This document shows, piece after piece, positions 8,291 through 16,957 of a stretch of 47,685 bases of DNA; position 1 is the first letter of the stretch, and each line of letters begins with the position of its first letter. This DNA is from a virus: the IMG/VR virus record IMGVR_UViG_3300026186_000003, positions 1 to 47,685 of that record; one strand, 5' to 3'. The position numbers were made by a program, and so were the translations under genes. The notes beneath the pieces were generated by a model that worked only from the letters and a program-made list of their open reading frames with translations, made no database searches and was not told where the DNA came from.

Positions 8291-9109
8291 ATGGATCAGA
8301 ATGTTGCAAATAGAAAGAAACGTAGACGAAAGTTAAGGAATATTTCAAAAAATAAGTCAAGTCTTATAAAAGATAAAGAAAATTCAATTAAAGATTCTTT
8401 TGTATATTTGATTCAACAATTGAATGAAGGATCTAGTATAGACAAATCTTATTATAAGGTAGGGATTAGTAAAAATCCTGACCAGAGATTATCACAATTA
8501 CGAACATCTAATCCTTTTAAGCTTAAGTTGAGACTGTCATATCCTACTTCTAATTTTGTTGAATTAGAAAAAATGTTTCTTGAAAATTTTAAACGTTTTA
8601 GAATAAGGGGAGAATGGTTATACCTATATGATGATTTAGTAGAGGATTTTCTTGCAGATCTACAAGTCATGGAAGTTGATATCGAGAATATACTGGAGGA
8701 TCTGGATTTTCTCGATCCACAGGGGTGTAATTTATATTATTTGCTTAAAACTAAATATACGATGAAAAATATGATGCCCTCTGAGATATTAAAACAATAT
8801 AAGCAAAAAAGAATAGATCCTTATCCAATAGAACAGATGGCTGATGACAGAGCTCGTAAAAGAATACAAAATGAAAAGGATGGTATTCTTACATTAGAAG
8901 GAGAAGGGAAATGTGAGGGGCGAAAATCTCATAAAGAAATTAATTCTAAACTGGTGGCTCTAGTTAAGAAATTACGAAGGCAAAATTGGAAAACTAAAAA
9001 GGTGATGTCGCTTAAGCGAATATCTGATTATTTATTTTCCCTTGGATATGTAAATGAAAGGGGAAATCCGTATAATCCTAAGTCAATTAGTAGGATGTTA
9101 GATCAGTAA
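8291..9109 (+). CDS. GIY-YIG nuclease domain fused to a recombinase-like C-terminal domain
   Basis: A 272-residue protein. After a very basic start (RKKRRRKLR), residues 37-109 look like the T5orf172/MUG113 branch of GIY-YIG nucleases: VYLI at 38-41 for GIY, YKVG at 55-58 for YIG, R66 and E91/E93 as candidate catalytic residues, and GEW at 107-109. Residues about 203-272 (CEGRK, then a Ser-Leu-Ile helix and GYVNERGNPYNPKSISRML) resemble the helix-turn-helix region that follows the catalytic domain in serine recombinases. The middle is unassigned. A site-specific or homing-type nuclease is plausible. It starts one base after the gp46 stop; no strong ribosome site is seen. Domain calls are by eye. 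Confidence 0.6.
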   Translation: MDQNVANRKKRRRKLRNISKNKSSLIKDKENSIKDSFVYLIQQLNEGSSIDKSYYKVGISKNPDQRLSQLRTSNPFKLKLRLSYPTSNFVELEKMFLENFKRFRIRGEWLYLYDDLVEDFLADLQVMEVDIENILEDLDFLDPQGCNLYYLLKTKYTMKNMMPSEILKQYKQKRIDPYPIEQMADDRARKRIQNEKDGILTLEGEGKCEGRKSHKEINSKLVALVKKLRRQNWKTKKVMSLKRISDYLFSLGYVNERGNPYNPKSISRMLDQ

Positions 9110-9161
9110 AAAGGTGGTATAATATGATTTCAGCAATCAATGAAAGTAATGAAAATTAGCC

Positions 9162-9191
9162 TTGACAAACCATGATTGAATATGGTATAAT
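9162..9191 (+). promoter_or_regulatory. Early promoter P2 (adenine methyltransferases)
   Basis: TTGACA (9162-9167), 18-nt spacer ending ATATGG, TATAAT (9186-9191). Only six bases separate the -10 from ATG 9198, so the predicted transcription start falls on the start codon. Confidence 0.9.
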
Positions 9192-9197
9192 ATAGGT

Positions 9198-10070
9198 ATG
9201 ATGAAAAATATTGAAGTTAAACCTGCTTTAAAATGGGCTGGGGGTAAAAGGCGACTGATACCCGATATAAGAAAATATTACAAAGAGATAAGACCTAAAA
9301 AATACATTGAACCCTTTTTTGGCGGAGGTTCTGTTTATTTTGATATAATTAAAACATTTGGTATTGATTATAAGAACCGTTCAATCATAAATGATGTAAA
9401 TACAGATTTGATTGAGATGTATAGGAATATAAAATCTTTTCCCCAAGAAATTATATTTAATTGCAAAGAACTTGAAAAGGATTATTACAAATATAACTAT
9501 TATTATATCAGAGATAGGTTTAATGGAATAGATAGGGAAAAAAATGCGGTAGAAAGATATGAAGGAATAATTCGTTCTTCTGCTTTAATTTTACTAAATA
9601 GAACTTGTTTCAATGGTTTGTATAGGATTAATGGTAAAGGATTATTCAATGTTCCCAAAGGGAGCTATAAAAACCCTAGAATAGTCGATGAAGAAAATTT
9701 ATACAAACTTTCTTCATTACTTCCAAATATTGAAAATATTAGAAATACTGAGTTTGATAAAATAGAAGAAGTAGAAGGGGGTGATTTGGTTTATTTTGAT
9801 CCACCATATCATCCATTGAATGAAACATCATCATTTACATCTTATAGTGGTTTATTTGGCAGAAAGGAACAAATCAGATTGAGAGATTATTATAAGGAAC
9901 TTAATGAGAAAGGTGTTTATGTTATATTATCCAATTCTTCATCTCCCTTTATAAAGGAAATTTATGATGAATTTAATATAGTTGAAGTTTATTGCAGTAG
10001 AAGTATAAGTAGCAAATCTAATAAAAGAGGAAGAATTCCTGAGTTTCTTGTAGTTGGTGATAAATTATGA
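9198..10070 (+). CDS. dam: DNA adenine methyltransferase, Dam/D12 class (first of two)
   Basis: A 290-residue N6-adenine methyltransferase. The AdoMet site is seen in KWAGGKRRL (about residues 12-20) and EPFFGGGSVYFD (about 36-47); the catalytic motif IV is DPPY in LVYFDPPYHP (about 199-208). The internal LNRTCFNGLYRINGKGLFNVP segment is typical of Dam proteins and shapes the target-recognition region; GATC is a likely but unproven target. P2 puts transcription at or within a base or two of ATG 9198 (a second ATG is at 9201), so the mRNA appears leaderless. The 3' end overlaps the next methyltransferase (ATGA). Confidence 0.93.
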   Translation: MMKNIEVKPALKWAGGKRRLIPDIRKYYKEIRPKKYIEPFFGGGSVYFDIIKTFGIDYKNRSIINDVNTDLIEMYRNIKSFPQEIIFNCKELEKDYYKYNYYYIRDRFNGIDREKNAVERYEGIIRSSALILLNRTCFNGLYRINGKGLFNVPKGSYKNPRIVDEENLYKLSSLLPNIENIRNTEFDKIEEVEGGDLVYFDPPYHPLNETSSFTSYSGLFGRKEQIRLRDYYKELNEKGVYVILSNSSSPFIKEIYDEFNIVEVYCSRSISSKSNKRGRIPEFLVVGDKL

Positions 10071-10918
10071 TTAGTTACATTGGTGGAAAAGCTCGGATGG
10101 CCAAGTGGATAATCGAGTACATTCCAAGAGATATTGAAACATATGTAGAAGTGTTTGGTGGCGCCTATTGGGTTTATGTCAACAGTGACGTATACACAAT
10201 ACCACGAACTGTTGTATATAATGATTTTAATAGGTACATGGTGAATTTGTTTGAGTGTTGTAGGAATCCACAAAGATTTTATGATTCTATGCAAGAGATA
10301 GAAGCTCAAGATGAAGAATTGTTTTATCAATTCAAGAAAGAGGTATTTGAAGATAATGATGTAAACGATGTGGTACTTGGTGATATGGAATTTGCTATGA
10401 AGTATGCATATATTGTTACACAAGTGTTTTCAGGATTGAATCCAGAGAAGGGTAAGTTTATAGATTTAAGAGGCAAGTATAATTCAAAATTTGATGCTTT
10501 TAGGAATAGGTTACTGAAACCACTGGTACAAGAGAAGCTGAAAAAGATTAGTGCTTGTGAAAATCTTGATTACTCAGAAGTGATTGAAAAGTATGATAGT
10601 CCGTCTACATATTTTTATACTGATCCGCCTTATTGGAAAACAGAGAATTACTATTCTCTGCATGATTTTGATAGGGATGATCATGAAAAATTGTGTAATC
10701 AATTGAAAAATATTAAAGGTAGATTTGGCCTGTCATATTATGATTTTGATTTGTTGGGCCAGTGGTTGCCTGAAGATGAGTACGTTTGGGAGCGTAAAGA
10801 ATTTGCAAAAGCAGCGTCAGCGCGAAAGAAAGTCAAGCAGAACAAAGGGGAGGAATTGCTAATTATGAATTATGAGATCGAGGATTACAATTTAGAGAAA
10901 TTTTTTAAAGATGGCTAA
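10067..10918 (+). CDS. Second D12-class DNA adenine methyltransferase
   Basis: A 283-residue methyltransferase of a different subgroup from its neighbour. Motif X/I are SYIGGKARMAKWI and YVEVFGGAYWVY near the N-terminus; motif IV is YTDPPYW (about residues 185-191). The specificity segment is unlike Dam, so a different recognition sequence is likely. It overlaps the upstream gene by 4 bp and shares promoter P2. The C-terminus, YNLEKFFKDG, resembles the clamp-binding tails of gp55 (SLEKFIE) and gp43 (SLEGFFG), suggesting it could ride the replication clamp; that is inference. Confidence 0.88.
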   Translation: MISYIGGKARMAKWIIEYIPRDIETYVEVFGGAYWVYVNSDVYTIPRTVVYNDFNRYMVNLFECCRNPQRFYDSMQEIEAQDEELFYQFKKEVFEDNDVNDVVLGDMEFAMKYAYIVTQVFSGLNPEKGKFIDLRGKYNSKFDAFRNRLLKPLVQEKLKKISACENLDYSEVIEKYDSPSTYFYTDPPYWKTENYYSLHDFDRDDHEKLCNQLKNIKGRFGLSYYDFDLLGQWLPEDEYVWERKEFAKAASARKKVKQNKGEELLIMNYEIEDYNLEKFFKDG

Positions 10919-11135
10919 TATACAAAAACATGGTCATTGGTTCAGGACAACTGACAAGTGTTGTTTTAACTGTAATCATTTATTATGGATGATTGGAGTG
11001 GGGCAGGGCTTGAGATGCGGAGTGGACAAGTCAGTGATACCTGGCATTTATCATGTTTGTGATAATTTCAGTGGATTGGGTGGCACAGAGTGGTCATGCA
11101 AATGTGATAAGTGTAAAGAGAAAGGGATGGTGTAA
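10911..11135 (+). CDS. Cys-rich zinc-binding small protein
   Basis: A 74-residue protein with eight or so cysteines in pairs (CCFNC, CG, CD, CKCDKC), typical of small metal-binding proteins. No family recognised. It overlaps the second methyltransferase by 8 bp and ends 1 base before the next ATG, so it belongs to the P2 block. Confidence 0.65.
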   Translation: MANIQKHGHWFRTTDKCCFNCNHLLWMIGVGQGLRCGVDKSVIPGIYHVCDNFSGLGGTEWSCKCDKCKEKGMV

Positions 11136-11136
11136 T

Positions 11137-11499
11137 ATGGGATATAGTAGAAAATATGGTTTTGCATATACAGATAGGAATGATTATAAGAGGAAATTAT
11201 ATAAATATGGGAATGATGGATATTCTCAAATGATAAAACGTCATAGGAAAAATACTTATGGTTTAACTGATGAACAATACAGGCAGATATTAGAGGAACA
11301 GAATTATCAATGTGCTAATCCGAGATGTGATGGAGCTCCAGAACATATTGATCATGACCATTCTTTTGAAAAGGGTGATGTAAATGGTGTAAATTGTATA
11401 TTATGTGGGGGTTGTAATTCGGCTAGAGGATTTCTTGCTAATAATTCTGAGAGGATGATTGGTTTATCTGAACTTCAAAATAGCCTTGACAATGGATAG
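11137..11499 (+). CDS. Endonuclease VII-like HNH nuclease (T4 gp49 family)
   Basis: A 120-residue protein. Residues 40-50 (TYGLTDEQYRQ) and the zinc-knuckle core CANPRC (59-64), HIDHDH (70-75), CILC (87-90) and CN at 93-94 match the recombination endonuclease VII family; D72, H73 and N94 correspond to catalytic residues in T4 gp49 (157 aa). It could be the junction resolvase needed for DNA packaging or a related HNH nuclease; the short length, lacking the gp49 dimer tail, leaves this open. I chose ATG 11137 (one base after the previous stop, AAAGGGAT upstream). Residues 1-20 form a motif repeated twice in the next protein. Its 3' end runs into promoter P3. Confidence 0.75.
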   Translation: MGYSRKYGFAYTDRNDYKRKLYKYGNDGYSQMIKRHRKNTYGLTDEQYRQILEEQNYQCANPRCDGAPEHIDHDHSFEKGDVNGVNCILCGGCNSARGFLANNSERMIGLSELQNSLDNG

Positions 11500-11515
11500 G
11501 CAGATATGGTATAAT
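11486..11515 (+). promoter_or_regulatory. Early promoter P3 (DUF3310 gene and replisome)
   Basis: TTGACA (11486-11491), 18-nt spacer ending ATATGG, TATAAT (11510-11515). It overlaps the last codons of the endonuclease VII-like gene. It is the last strong early promoter before the clamp, clamp-loader, RegA and polymerase genes. Confidence 0.9.
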
Positions 11516-11551
11516 ATATGTTGTACGTTAAGAAAGGGATTGTTTAAGATT

Positions 11552-12091
11552 ATGGGATACAGTAAAAGATACGGTTTTTATTTCACAGATAGGAAAGATT
11601 ACGACAAGCAACGTTGGGCCCTTGCGAAACCGATTAAGAGAAAATCCAATGGTGTAAAATATTCTAAAGCTTATAATTTTCATTACACTGATAGAAAGGA
11701 TTATGAGAGACAGAAGTGGTTGGTGAGAAAATCGCGCCAAGAAGGAAAAGAACAGCCAATTGCAATTGGAAAACTTGATAACGTATTATTTGAGCAATCA
11801 AATGTCAATGAATTTGATATGAGTAAATGGGATAAGTTATTAGAGGATTTGGGGAATTATGTTAAAGGTAAAGAAAAGGGTAATTACTATGGTGATGATA
11901 CAGTTCAAGTGGTTGACCTATTGAGGTCATCAGATGATTTAGATAGTTTTTGTCGTGGCAATGCGATAAAATATATTATTAGAGCAGGTAGAAAAGCTCA
12001 AATGAGCGAGCTAGATTTATTTAAGGCCATTCATTACATTTTAATCATGATATTGGAGAATGAAGATGCAGATAAGCAGACAAACAGTTGA
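11552..12091 (+). CDS. DUF3310 domain protein with two N-terminal TDRxDY repeats
   Basis: A 179-residue protein. Residues 111-172 fit the phage DUF3310 family (YYGDDTVQVVDLL, then GNAIKYIIRAGRK and DLFKAIHYILIMILE), a small helical domain of uncertain, possibly nucleotide-related, role. Residues 1-20 (MGYSKRYGFYFTDRKDYDKQ) and 35-54 (VKYSKAYNFHYTDRKDYERQ) are two copies of the motif that also starts the upstream endonuclease VII-like protein. ATG 11552 follows GAAAGGGA and lies downstream of P3. It overlaps the clamp gene by 26 bp. Confidence 0.75.
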   Translation: MGYSKRYGFYFTDRKDYDKQRWALAKPIKRKSNGVKYSKAYNFHYTDRKDYERQKWLVRKSRQEGKEQPIAIGKLDNVLFEQSNVNEFDMSKWDKLLEDLGNYVKGKEKGNYYGDDTVQVVDLLRSSDDLDSFCRGNAIKYIIRAGRKAQMSELDLFKAIHYILIMILENEDADKQTNS

Positions 12092-12749
12092 GATATTAAA
12101 GAATTTTTCAACAATTAACCCATCAATTTTAGTAAAGCCAGGTAGTGAGATTCAGACAATTTCAACTATGAAAAATATTTTGGCTAAATCAGCAGTAACA
12201 GAGGATTTTATCAATGAATTTGCTATTTATGATTTACCAGAATTTTTAAATTTGGTTACGAGTGAAACCTTTTTAGGCGGGGAGTATACATTCAATGAAG
12301 ATTTTGTATCCTTGGAAAAGGAACGAGCGCAATCTACATATTATTATGCTGATCCATCTACCATTGTTTCGCCACCAGCAAAGCCAATATCAATGCCTGA
12401 TATTGAAATTGAGTTTGATTTGAAAGAACCAGATCTAGCTACTATTCGGAATATGAGTTCGATTTTGGCTAATCCAGATTTAGTTGTTAAAAGTGAAGCA
12501 GGAAAAGATATTATAGTTTCTGTGTTGGATAAAAAAGATCCAACATCAAAGGTATTCAATCTTAGGGTAGGTGATGGCAATGGCGATACCTTTACTATGT
12601 ATTTTAAGAATGAAAATCTTAAGCTTATGAAGGGTAACTATAAAGTATCTATTTCAAGCGAGGCTATTAGTAAGTTTTGTCATGAAGATATTGATTTGAC
12701 TTATTGGATAGCTCTTGAACCAGATTCTATATACAATGGAGAAAAATAG
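12066..12749 (+). CDS. gp45: Sliding clamp gp45
   Basis: A 227-residue protein, matching T4 gp45 (228 aa) in length and in its position immediately before gp44 and gp62. It forms the trimeric ring that tethers gp43 to DNA and, with gp55, activates late promoters. The start MQISRQTVEILKNFSTINPSILVKPG is the family pattern. ATG 12066 is chosen over 12060 because GGAG at 12055-12058 is correctly spaced only for the former. The start lies inside the end of the DUF3310 gene. Confidence 0.88.
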   Translation: MQISRQTVEILKNFSTINPSILVKPGSEIQTISTMKNILAKSAVTEDFINEFAIYDLPEFLNLVTSETFLGGEYTFNEDFVSLEKERAQSTYYYADPSTIVSPPAKPISMPDIEIEFDLKEPDLATIRNMSSILANPDLVVKSEAGKDIIVSVLDKKDPTSKVFNLRVGDGNGDTFTMYFKNENLKLMKGNYKVSISSEAISKFCHEDIDLTYWIALEPDSIYNGEK

Positions 12750-12757
12750 ATAATTTA

Positions 12758-13696
12758 ATGCGTGATGAATTTCTTTGGGTCGAAAAGTATCGGCCCAAAA
12801 CTATAAATGATTGTGTTCTTTCTGAAGGCTTGAAAAAAACTTTTAGAGAGTTTGTTGAAAACAAAGAAATTCCAAATTTATTATTAACTGGTAGTGCAGG
12901 GGTTGGAAAAACTACTGTAGCCAGAGCGTTATGTGAGCAACTTAATACGGATTACATTTTAATTAATGGTTCAGAAGAATCTGGTATAGATGTATTAAGA
13001 AATAAGATTAAAGGTTTTGCCAGTACTGTTTCTCTGAGTGGTGGCAATAAAGTGGTGATTCTGGATGAAGCTGATTACTTGAATCCTCAATCAACACAGC
13101 CAGCACTCAGAGGGTTCATTGAGGAATTTAGTAAAAATTGTCGATTTATACTGACATGTAATTTTCTCAATAGAATAATCACACCTTTACATTCAAGAAC
13201 TAGTGTAATTGATTTTAAAATACCAAATAAAATATTACCATCATTAGCTGATCAATTTTTTAACAGGGTTCAATGGATATTGGAATCTGAGGATATAAAA
13301 TTTGAAGTTAAAATAGTAGCTGAGCTTATCATGAAGCACGTGCCCGATTGGAGGCGTGTGCTTAATGAGTTGCAAAGGTATAGTGCTAGTGGTATAATTG
13401 ATATTGGTATTCTTACTGATTTTTCTCAGGCCAATATAGAAGAATTGGCTGGGTTTTTAAAAAGTAAGAATTTTGGTGCTATCAGGAAATGGGTAGCTGA
13501 AAATTTAGACAACGATCCACATATATTATACAGAAAAATTTATGATGTTTTGTTGACAAAAATTGAACCTACATCTGTACCAGATATGGTATTGGTGATT
13601 GCTGATTATGTTCACAAATCAGCATTTGTGGTAGATCAGGAAATTAATCTTTTAGCTTGTCTAACTGAGCTTTTTGGTAGGTGTCAATTTTTGTAA
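12758..13696 (+). CDS. gp44: Clamp loader large subunit gp44
   Basis: A 312-residue AAA+ ATPase (T4 gp44: 319 aa). N-terminal WVEKYRPKTINDCVL is the clamp-loader signature, Walker A is GSAGVGKT (residues 45-52), Walker B is ILDEADYLNPQ, and the SRT of LHSRTSVIDF corresponds to the SRC arginine-finger motif. With gp62 it opens and loads gp45. Its stop overlaps the gp62 ATG (TAATG). Confidence 0.96.
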   Translation: MRDEFLWVEKYRPKTINDCVLSEGLKKTFREFVENKEIPNLLLTGSAGVGKTTVARALCEQLNTDYILINGSEESGIDVLRNKIKGFASTVSLSGGNKVVILDEADYLNPQSTQPALRGFIEEFSKNCRFILTCNFLNRIITPLHSRTSVIDFKIPNKILPSLADQFFNRVQWILESEDIKFEVKIVAELIMKHVPDWRRVLNELQRYSASGIIDIGILTDFSQANIEELAGFLKSKNFGAIRKWVAENLDNDPHILYRKIYDVLLTKIEPTSVPDMVLVIADYVHKSAFVVDQEINLLACLTELFGRCQFL

Positions 13697-14082
13697 TGGA
13701 CATATTTGATTATCTCAATGATATAGGATACAAGAAAGAAAATATCCTAAAGGATGGAGATGAAATTCTTGAAGCTGGATATGAACCTTATCGTATAAAT
13801 AAGTTTCTATCCCAGCACATTGACTGCCTTTTCCTTGCTAACGATATGAATTTTCATAATCATATCGATAACAAGTTACAATTTGATTATTTTATAAATA
13901 CTATTAGGAAGAAATTCCGACAGTCAGGTAAATGGCTTAAAGCTGATCAGATTGATGAAATAGATTTGATTAAGGAATATTATAATTATAGTAGACCTAA
14001 AGCCAAAGAAGTTTTGAATTTGCTCAGTGAAGAAAATATTGAATTTATAAAAAGAAAATTGAGAAAAGGTGGTTTGAAATGA
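13696..14082 (+). CDS. gp62: Clamp loader small subunit gp62
   Basis: A 128-residue protein in the exact position of T4 gp62 (187 aa), between gp44 and regA. It is helical and charged; short versions occur in aquatic T4-like phages. gp62 is the non-ATPase subunit that sits at the top of the loader pentamer. ATG 13696 overlaps the gp44 stop; an in-frame GTG at 13681 is the alternative. Assignment relies mainly on order. Confidence 0.8.
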   Translation: MDIFDYLNDIGYKKENILKDGDEILEAGYEPYRINKFLSQHIDCLFLANDMNFHNHIDNKLQFDYFINTIRKKFRQSGKWLKADQIDEIDLIKEYYNYSRPKAKEVLNLLSEENIEFIKRKLRKGGLK

Positions 14083-14477
14083 TAGAACAATTAATTGAAG
14101 TTGTATTAGATCAGCCCGATGATTTTTTAAAAATTCGTGAAACACTCACCCGCATAGGCATATCATCCAGAAAAGAACAAGTATTGTATCAATCTTGCCA
14201 TATTTTACATAAAAGAGGTAAATATTATATAGTGCATTTTAAAGAATTGTTTGCTTTAGATGGTAAACCAACAAATTTTTCAACGAGTGATGAAGGTCGT
14301 AGAAATACGATATCGAATTTATTAGAAGAATGGGAATTAGTAACAATTGTAAATGGAGATACTAAAACAAATGTAGTTCCATTGAATCAAGTAAAGATTT
14401 TGACTTTTTCAGAAAAAGATGATTGGGAATTGATACCTAAATACAATATAGGCAAAAAGGCGAATTATATAGAATGA
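14079..14477 (+). CDS. regA: RegA translational repressor
   Basis: A 132-residue protein matching T4 RegA (122 aa): the pattern IRETLTRIGISSRKEQVLYQSCHILHKRGKYYIVHFKELF is characteristic. RegA binds ribosome-start regions of early mRNAs and blocks their translation, including clamp genes in T4. It overlaps gp62 by 4 bp and gp43 by 4 bp, keeping the T4 order 62-regA-43. Confidence 0.95.
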   Translation: MIEQLIEVVLDQPDDFLKIRETLTRIGISSRKEQVLYQSCHILHKRGKYYIVHFKELFALDGKPTNFSTSDEGRRNTISNLLEEWELVTIVNGDTKTNVVPLNQVKILTFSEKDDWELIPKYNIGKKANYIE

Positions 14478-16948
14478 ATGGTTTTTATACCAGTGTAGAA
14501 GTTTTAGGCGATAATGTACTGGTTAGATATGTAGATGGTGATAAGCGTGATTCCTATGAGGAAGAATTTTATCCAACCCTATTTTTCCCTACCAAAAAAC
14601 AAACAAAATTCAGAACCTTAAATGGTGCACCAGTTGACAAGATCAAGCCAGGCAATATAACAGAATGTCGCAGAGAGCGTGGCAAGTGGAAGAAGAACTA
14701 TAACATAGAATTGCATGGTTTGTCAGATTGGAATATTCAATACATTGGCAAAGAGTTTGAAGATTGTCAATATGATTTTTCTAAAATCAAAGTAATGAAT
14801 ATCGATATTGAAACTGGTTCTGAAAATGGATTTCCTAATGTCAAAGAAGTCAGAGAAGAAGTGATTTCAATTACATTAAAGGATAGCATCACTAATAAGT
14901 TTGTAGTACTTGGCAGAGAAGCATATTCAAATAGCAGAGAAGATGTTTATTACATTCATTGTGCAGATGAGAGTACATTGTTGTCTAAGTTTTTAGATGT
15001 TTATAAAGCAATTGATCCAGATGTCATCACAGGATGGAATGTCAGATTTTTTGATATACCATATTTGGTTAGGCGAATTGATAAAATTTTAGGAGAAGGG
15101 AATTCCAAAAAACTTTCGCATTGGAATTTTATCAAGGAACGAAATGTTATAATGAATAATCGTGATAACATTACTTATAAATTGTTGGGTGTATCTACAT
15201 TAGATTACATGGAGTTGTATAAAAAATATACTTACTCAAATCAAGAAAGTTATAGGCTACAGCATATAGCAGATGTAGAATTAGGTGAAGGTAAATTATC
15301 ATATGAGGAATATGGTAATCTGCATAATCTATACAAAGAAAATTATCAAAAATTTATAGATTATAATATCAAGGATGTTGAATTAGTTGACAAATTAGAT
15401 TCAAAGTTGAATTTATTAGAACTTATCATGACACTGGCTTATACAGCTGGTTGTAATTATGAGGATGTTTATGGTCAAACTAGATTTTGGGATTACATAA
15501 TTTATAATCATTTACGAAAACAAAACATAGTTGTGCCTTCAAAAGATGAACGAGAACGAAAGAAGGATAAAGAATTTGAAGGTGCATATGTCAAGAATCC
15601 AATAACAGGTATGCATGATTGGGTAGTTTCTTTTGATTTAGCTTCATTGTATCCACATTTAATTATGCAGTATAATATTTCACCTGAAACATTTTTGAAT
15701 ACTAAGAATGATGTAGACATAGATGAATTAGTTCAAGGTAATATGAAAATTACCAAAAAGAAAGAATCATGTATGGCTGCTAATGGATATCATTTTTCAA
15801 CAGTCAAGAAGGGATTCTTGCCACAACTAATGGAGAATATGTATAATGAACGTGATTTAGCTAAAAGAAAAATGCTAGACTTGCAGAGGATAGGTGGTGA
15901 CAGTGAAGAAATTTCACGGCTTGATACTTTGCAAATGGCCATGAAGATTGCATTGAATAGTGCATATGGCGCTATGGGTAATCAGTATTTTAGATATTTT
16001 GATATTCGATTATCGGAGGCCATTACCAAATCTGGGCAATTGTCTATTAGATGGATAGAACGAAAGTTGAATGAATATCTAAATAAAATATTAAAAACAG
16101 AAGATGGAGATTATATAGTTGCATCTGATACAGATAGTGTTTACTTGACAATGGGATTGCTTGTTGAAAAATGCTTAGGAGATGTAACTGATAAAAATCG
16201 CATCATTAATTTTTTAGATAAAATTTCTGATAGTGAAATTCAACAATACATCAATGAAAGTTTTCAAGAGTTGTTTAGATATATGGGGTCATATCAACAA
16301 AAGATGTCGATGAAGCGAGAAGTTATCGCTGAAAAAGGGATCTGGACAGCAAAGAAACGATATGTATTGAATGTATGGGATAATGAAGGTGTCAGGTATC
16401 CAAGTCCAAAGATAAAAATTATGGGTATTGAGGCTGTTCGTAGTTCTACACCACAAGCATGTAGAGCTAAAATCTTAGAGTTGATGGAAGTTATAATGGA
16501 AGGTACAGAAGGTGATGTTATAGATTATATTGCAGATTTTAGGGATGAATGGAGTGATTTGCCAGTTGAAAATATTTCATTTCCAAGAAGTGTTAATAAT
16601 TTAGACAAGTATCATCATTCAGTTTATGGATATATTAAAGGTACGCCAATACAGGTAAGAGGTTCTTTATTATACAATAGACTTTTGGATGAAAATAATT
16701 TATCAAGTAAATATGAGAGAATTCAAAATGGTGAAAAAATAAAATTCACTTATTTGAAAGAACCAAATTCTTTGCATGATAATGTGATTGCTTATGTCAA
16801 TACATTGCCAAAAGAATTTGGATTGAATAAATATATAGACTATGATTTACAATTTGAAAAATCATATATTGATCCGATTAAAACAGTTTTAGATGTGATC
16901 GGATGGAAACATGAAAAAACATCAAGCTTAGAAGGCTTTTTTGGATAG
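14474..16948 (+). CDS. gp43: Family B DNA polymerase gp43
   Basis: An 824-residue polymerase (T4: 898). The 3'-5' exonuclease motif DIETGS lies near residue 112, exonuclease II in ITGWNVRFFDIPYL, polymerase motif A DLASLYPHL near 390, motif B KIALNSAYGAMGNQYFR, and motif C DTDS near 551-554. It ends SSLEGFFG, the clamp-binding peptide position of T4/RB69 gp43. There is no sign of an intron or homing-gene split, which are common in this gene. Confidence 0.98.
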   Translation: MNGFYTSVEVLGDNVLVRYVDGDKRDSYEEEFYPTLFFPTKKQTKFRTLNGAPVDKIKPGNITECRRERGKWKKNYNIELHGLSDWNIQYIGKEFEDCQYDFSKIKVMNIDIETGSENGFPNVKEVREEVISITLKDSITNKFVVLGREAYSNSREDVYYIHCADESTLLSKFLDVYKAIDPDVITGWNVRFFDIPYLVRRIDKILGEGNSKKLSHWNFIKERNVIMNNRDNITYKLLGVSTLDYMELYKKYTYSNQESYRLQHIADVELGEGKLSYEEYGNLHNLYKENYQKFIDYNIKDVELVDKLDSKLNLLELIMTLAYTAGCNYEDVYGQTRFWDYIIYNHLRKQNIVVPSKDERERKKDKEFEGAYVKNPITGMHDWVVSFDLASLYPHLIMQYNISPETFLNTKNDVDIDELVQGNMKITKKKESCMAANGYHFSTVKKGFLPQLMENMYNERDLAKRKMLDLQRIGGDSEEISRLDTLQMAMKIALNSAYGAMGNQYFRYFDIRLSEAITKSGQLSIRWIERKLNEYLNKILKTEDGDYIVASDTDSVYLTMGLLVEKCLGDVTDKNRIINFLDKISDSEIQQYINESFQELFRYMGSYQQKMSMKREVIAEKGIWTAKKRYVLNVWDNEGVRYPSPKIKIMGIEAVRSSTPQACRAKILELMEVIMEGTEGDVIDYIADFRDEWSDLPVENISFPRSVNNLDKYHHSVYGYIKGTPIQVRGSLLYNRLLDENNLSSKYERIQNGEKIKFTYLKEPNSLHDNVIAYVNTLPKEFGLNKYIDYDLQFEKSYIDPIKTVLDVIGWKHEKTSSLEGFFG

Positions 16949-16957
16949 GTGATAAAT

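Noticed and set aside
13370-13398. Promoter-like TTGCAA-N17-TATAAT inside gp44
   Set aside because: Two -35 mismatches, different spacing from the phage family, and bases explained by conserved coding.
14474-16948. Intron or inserted homing gene in gp43
   Set aside because: The polymerase frame is continuous with all motifs at expected spacing.
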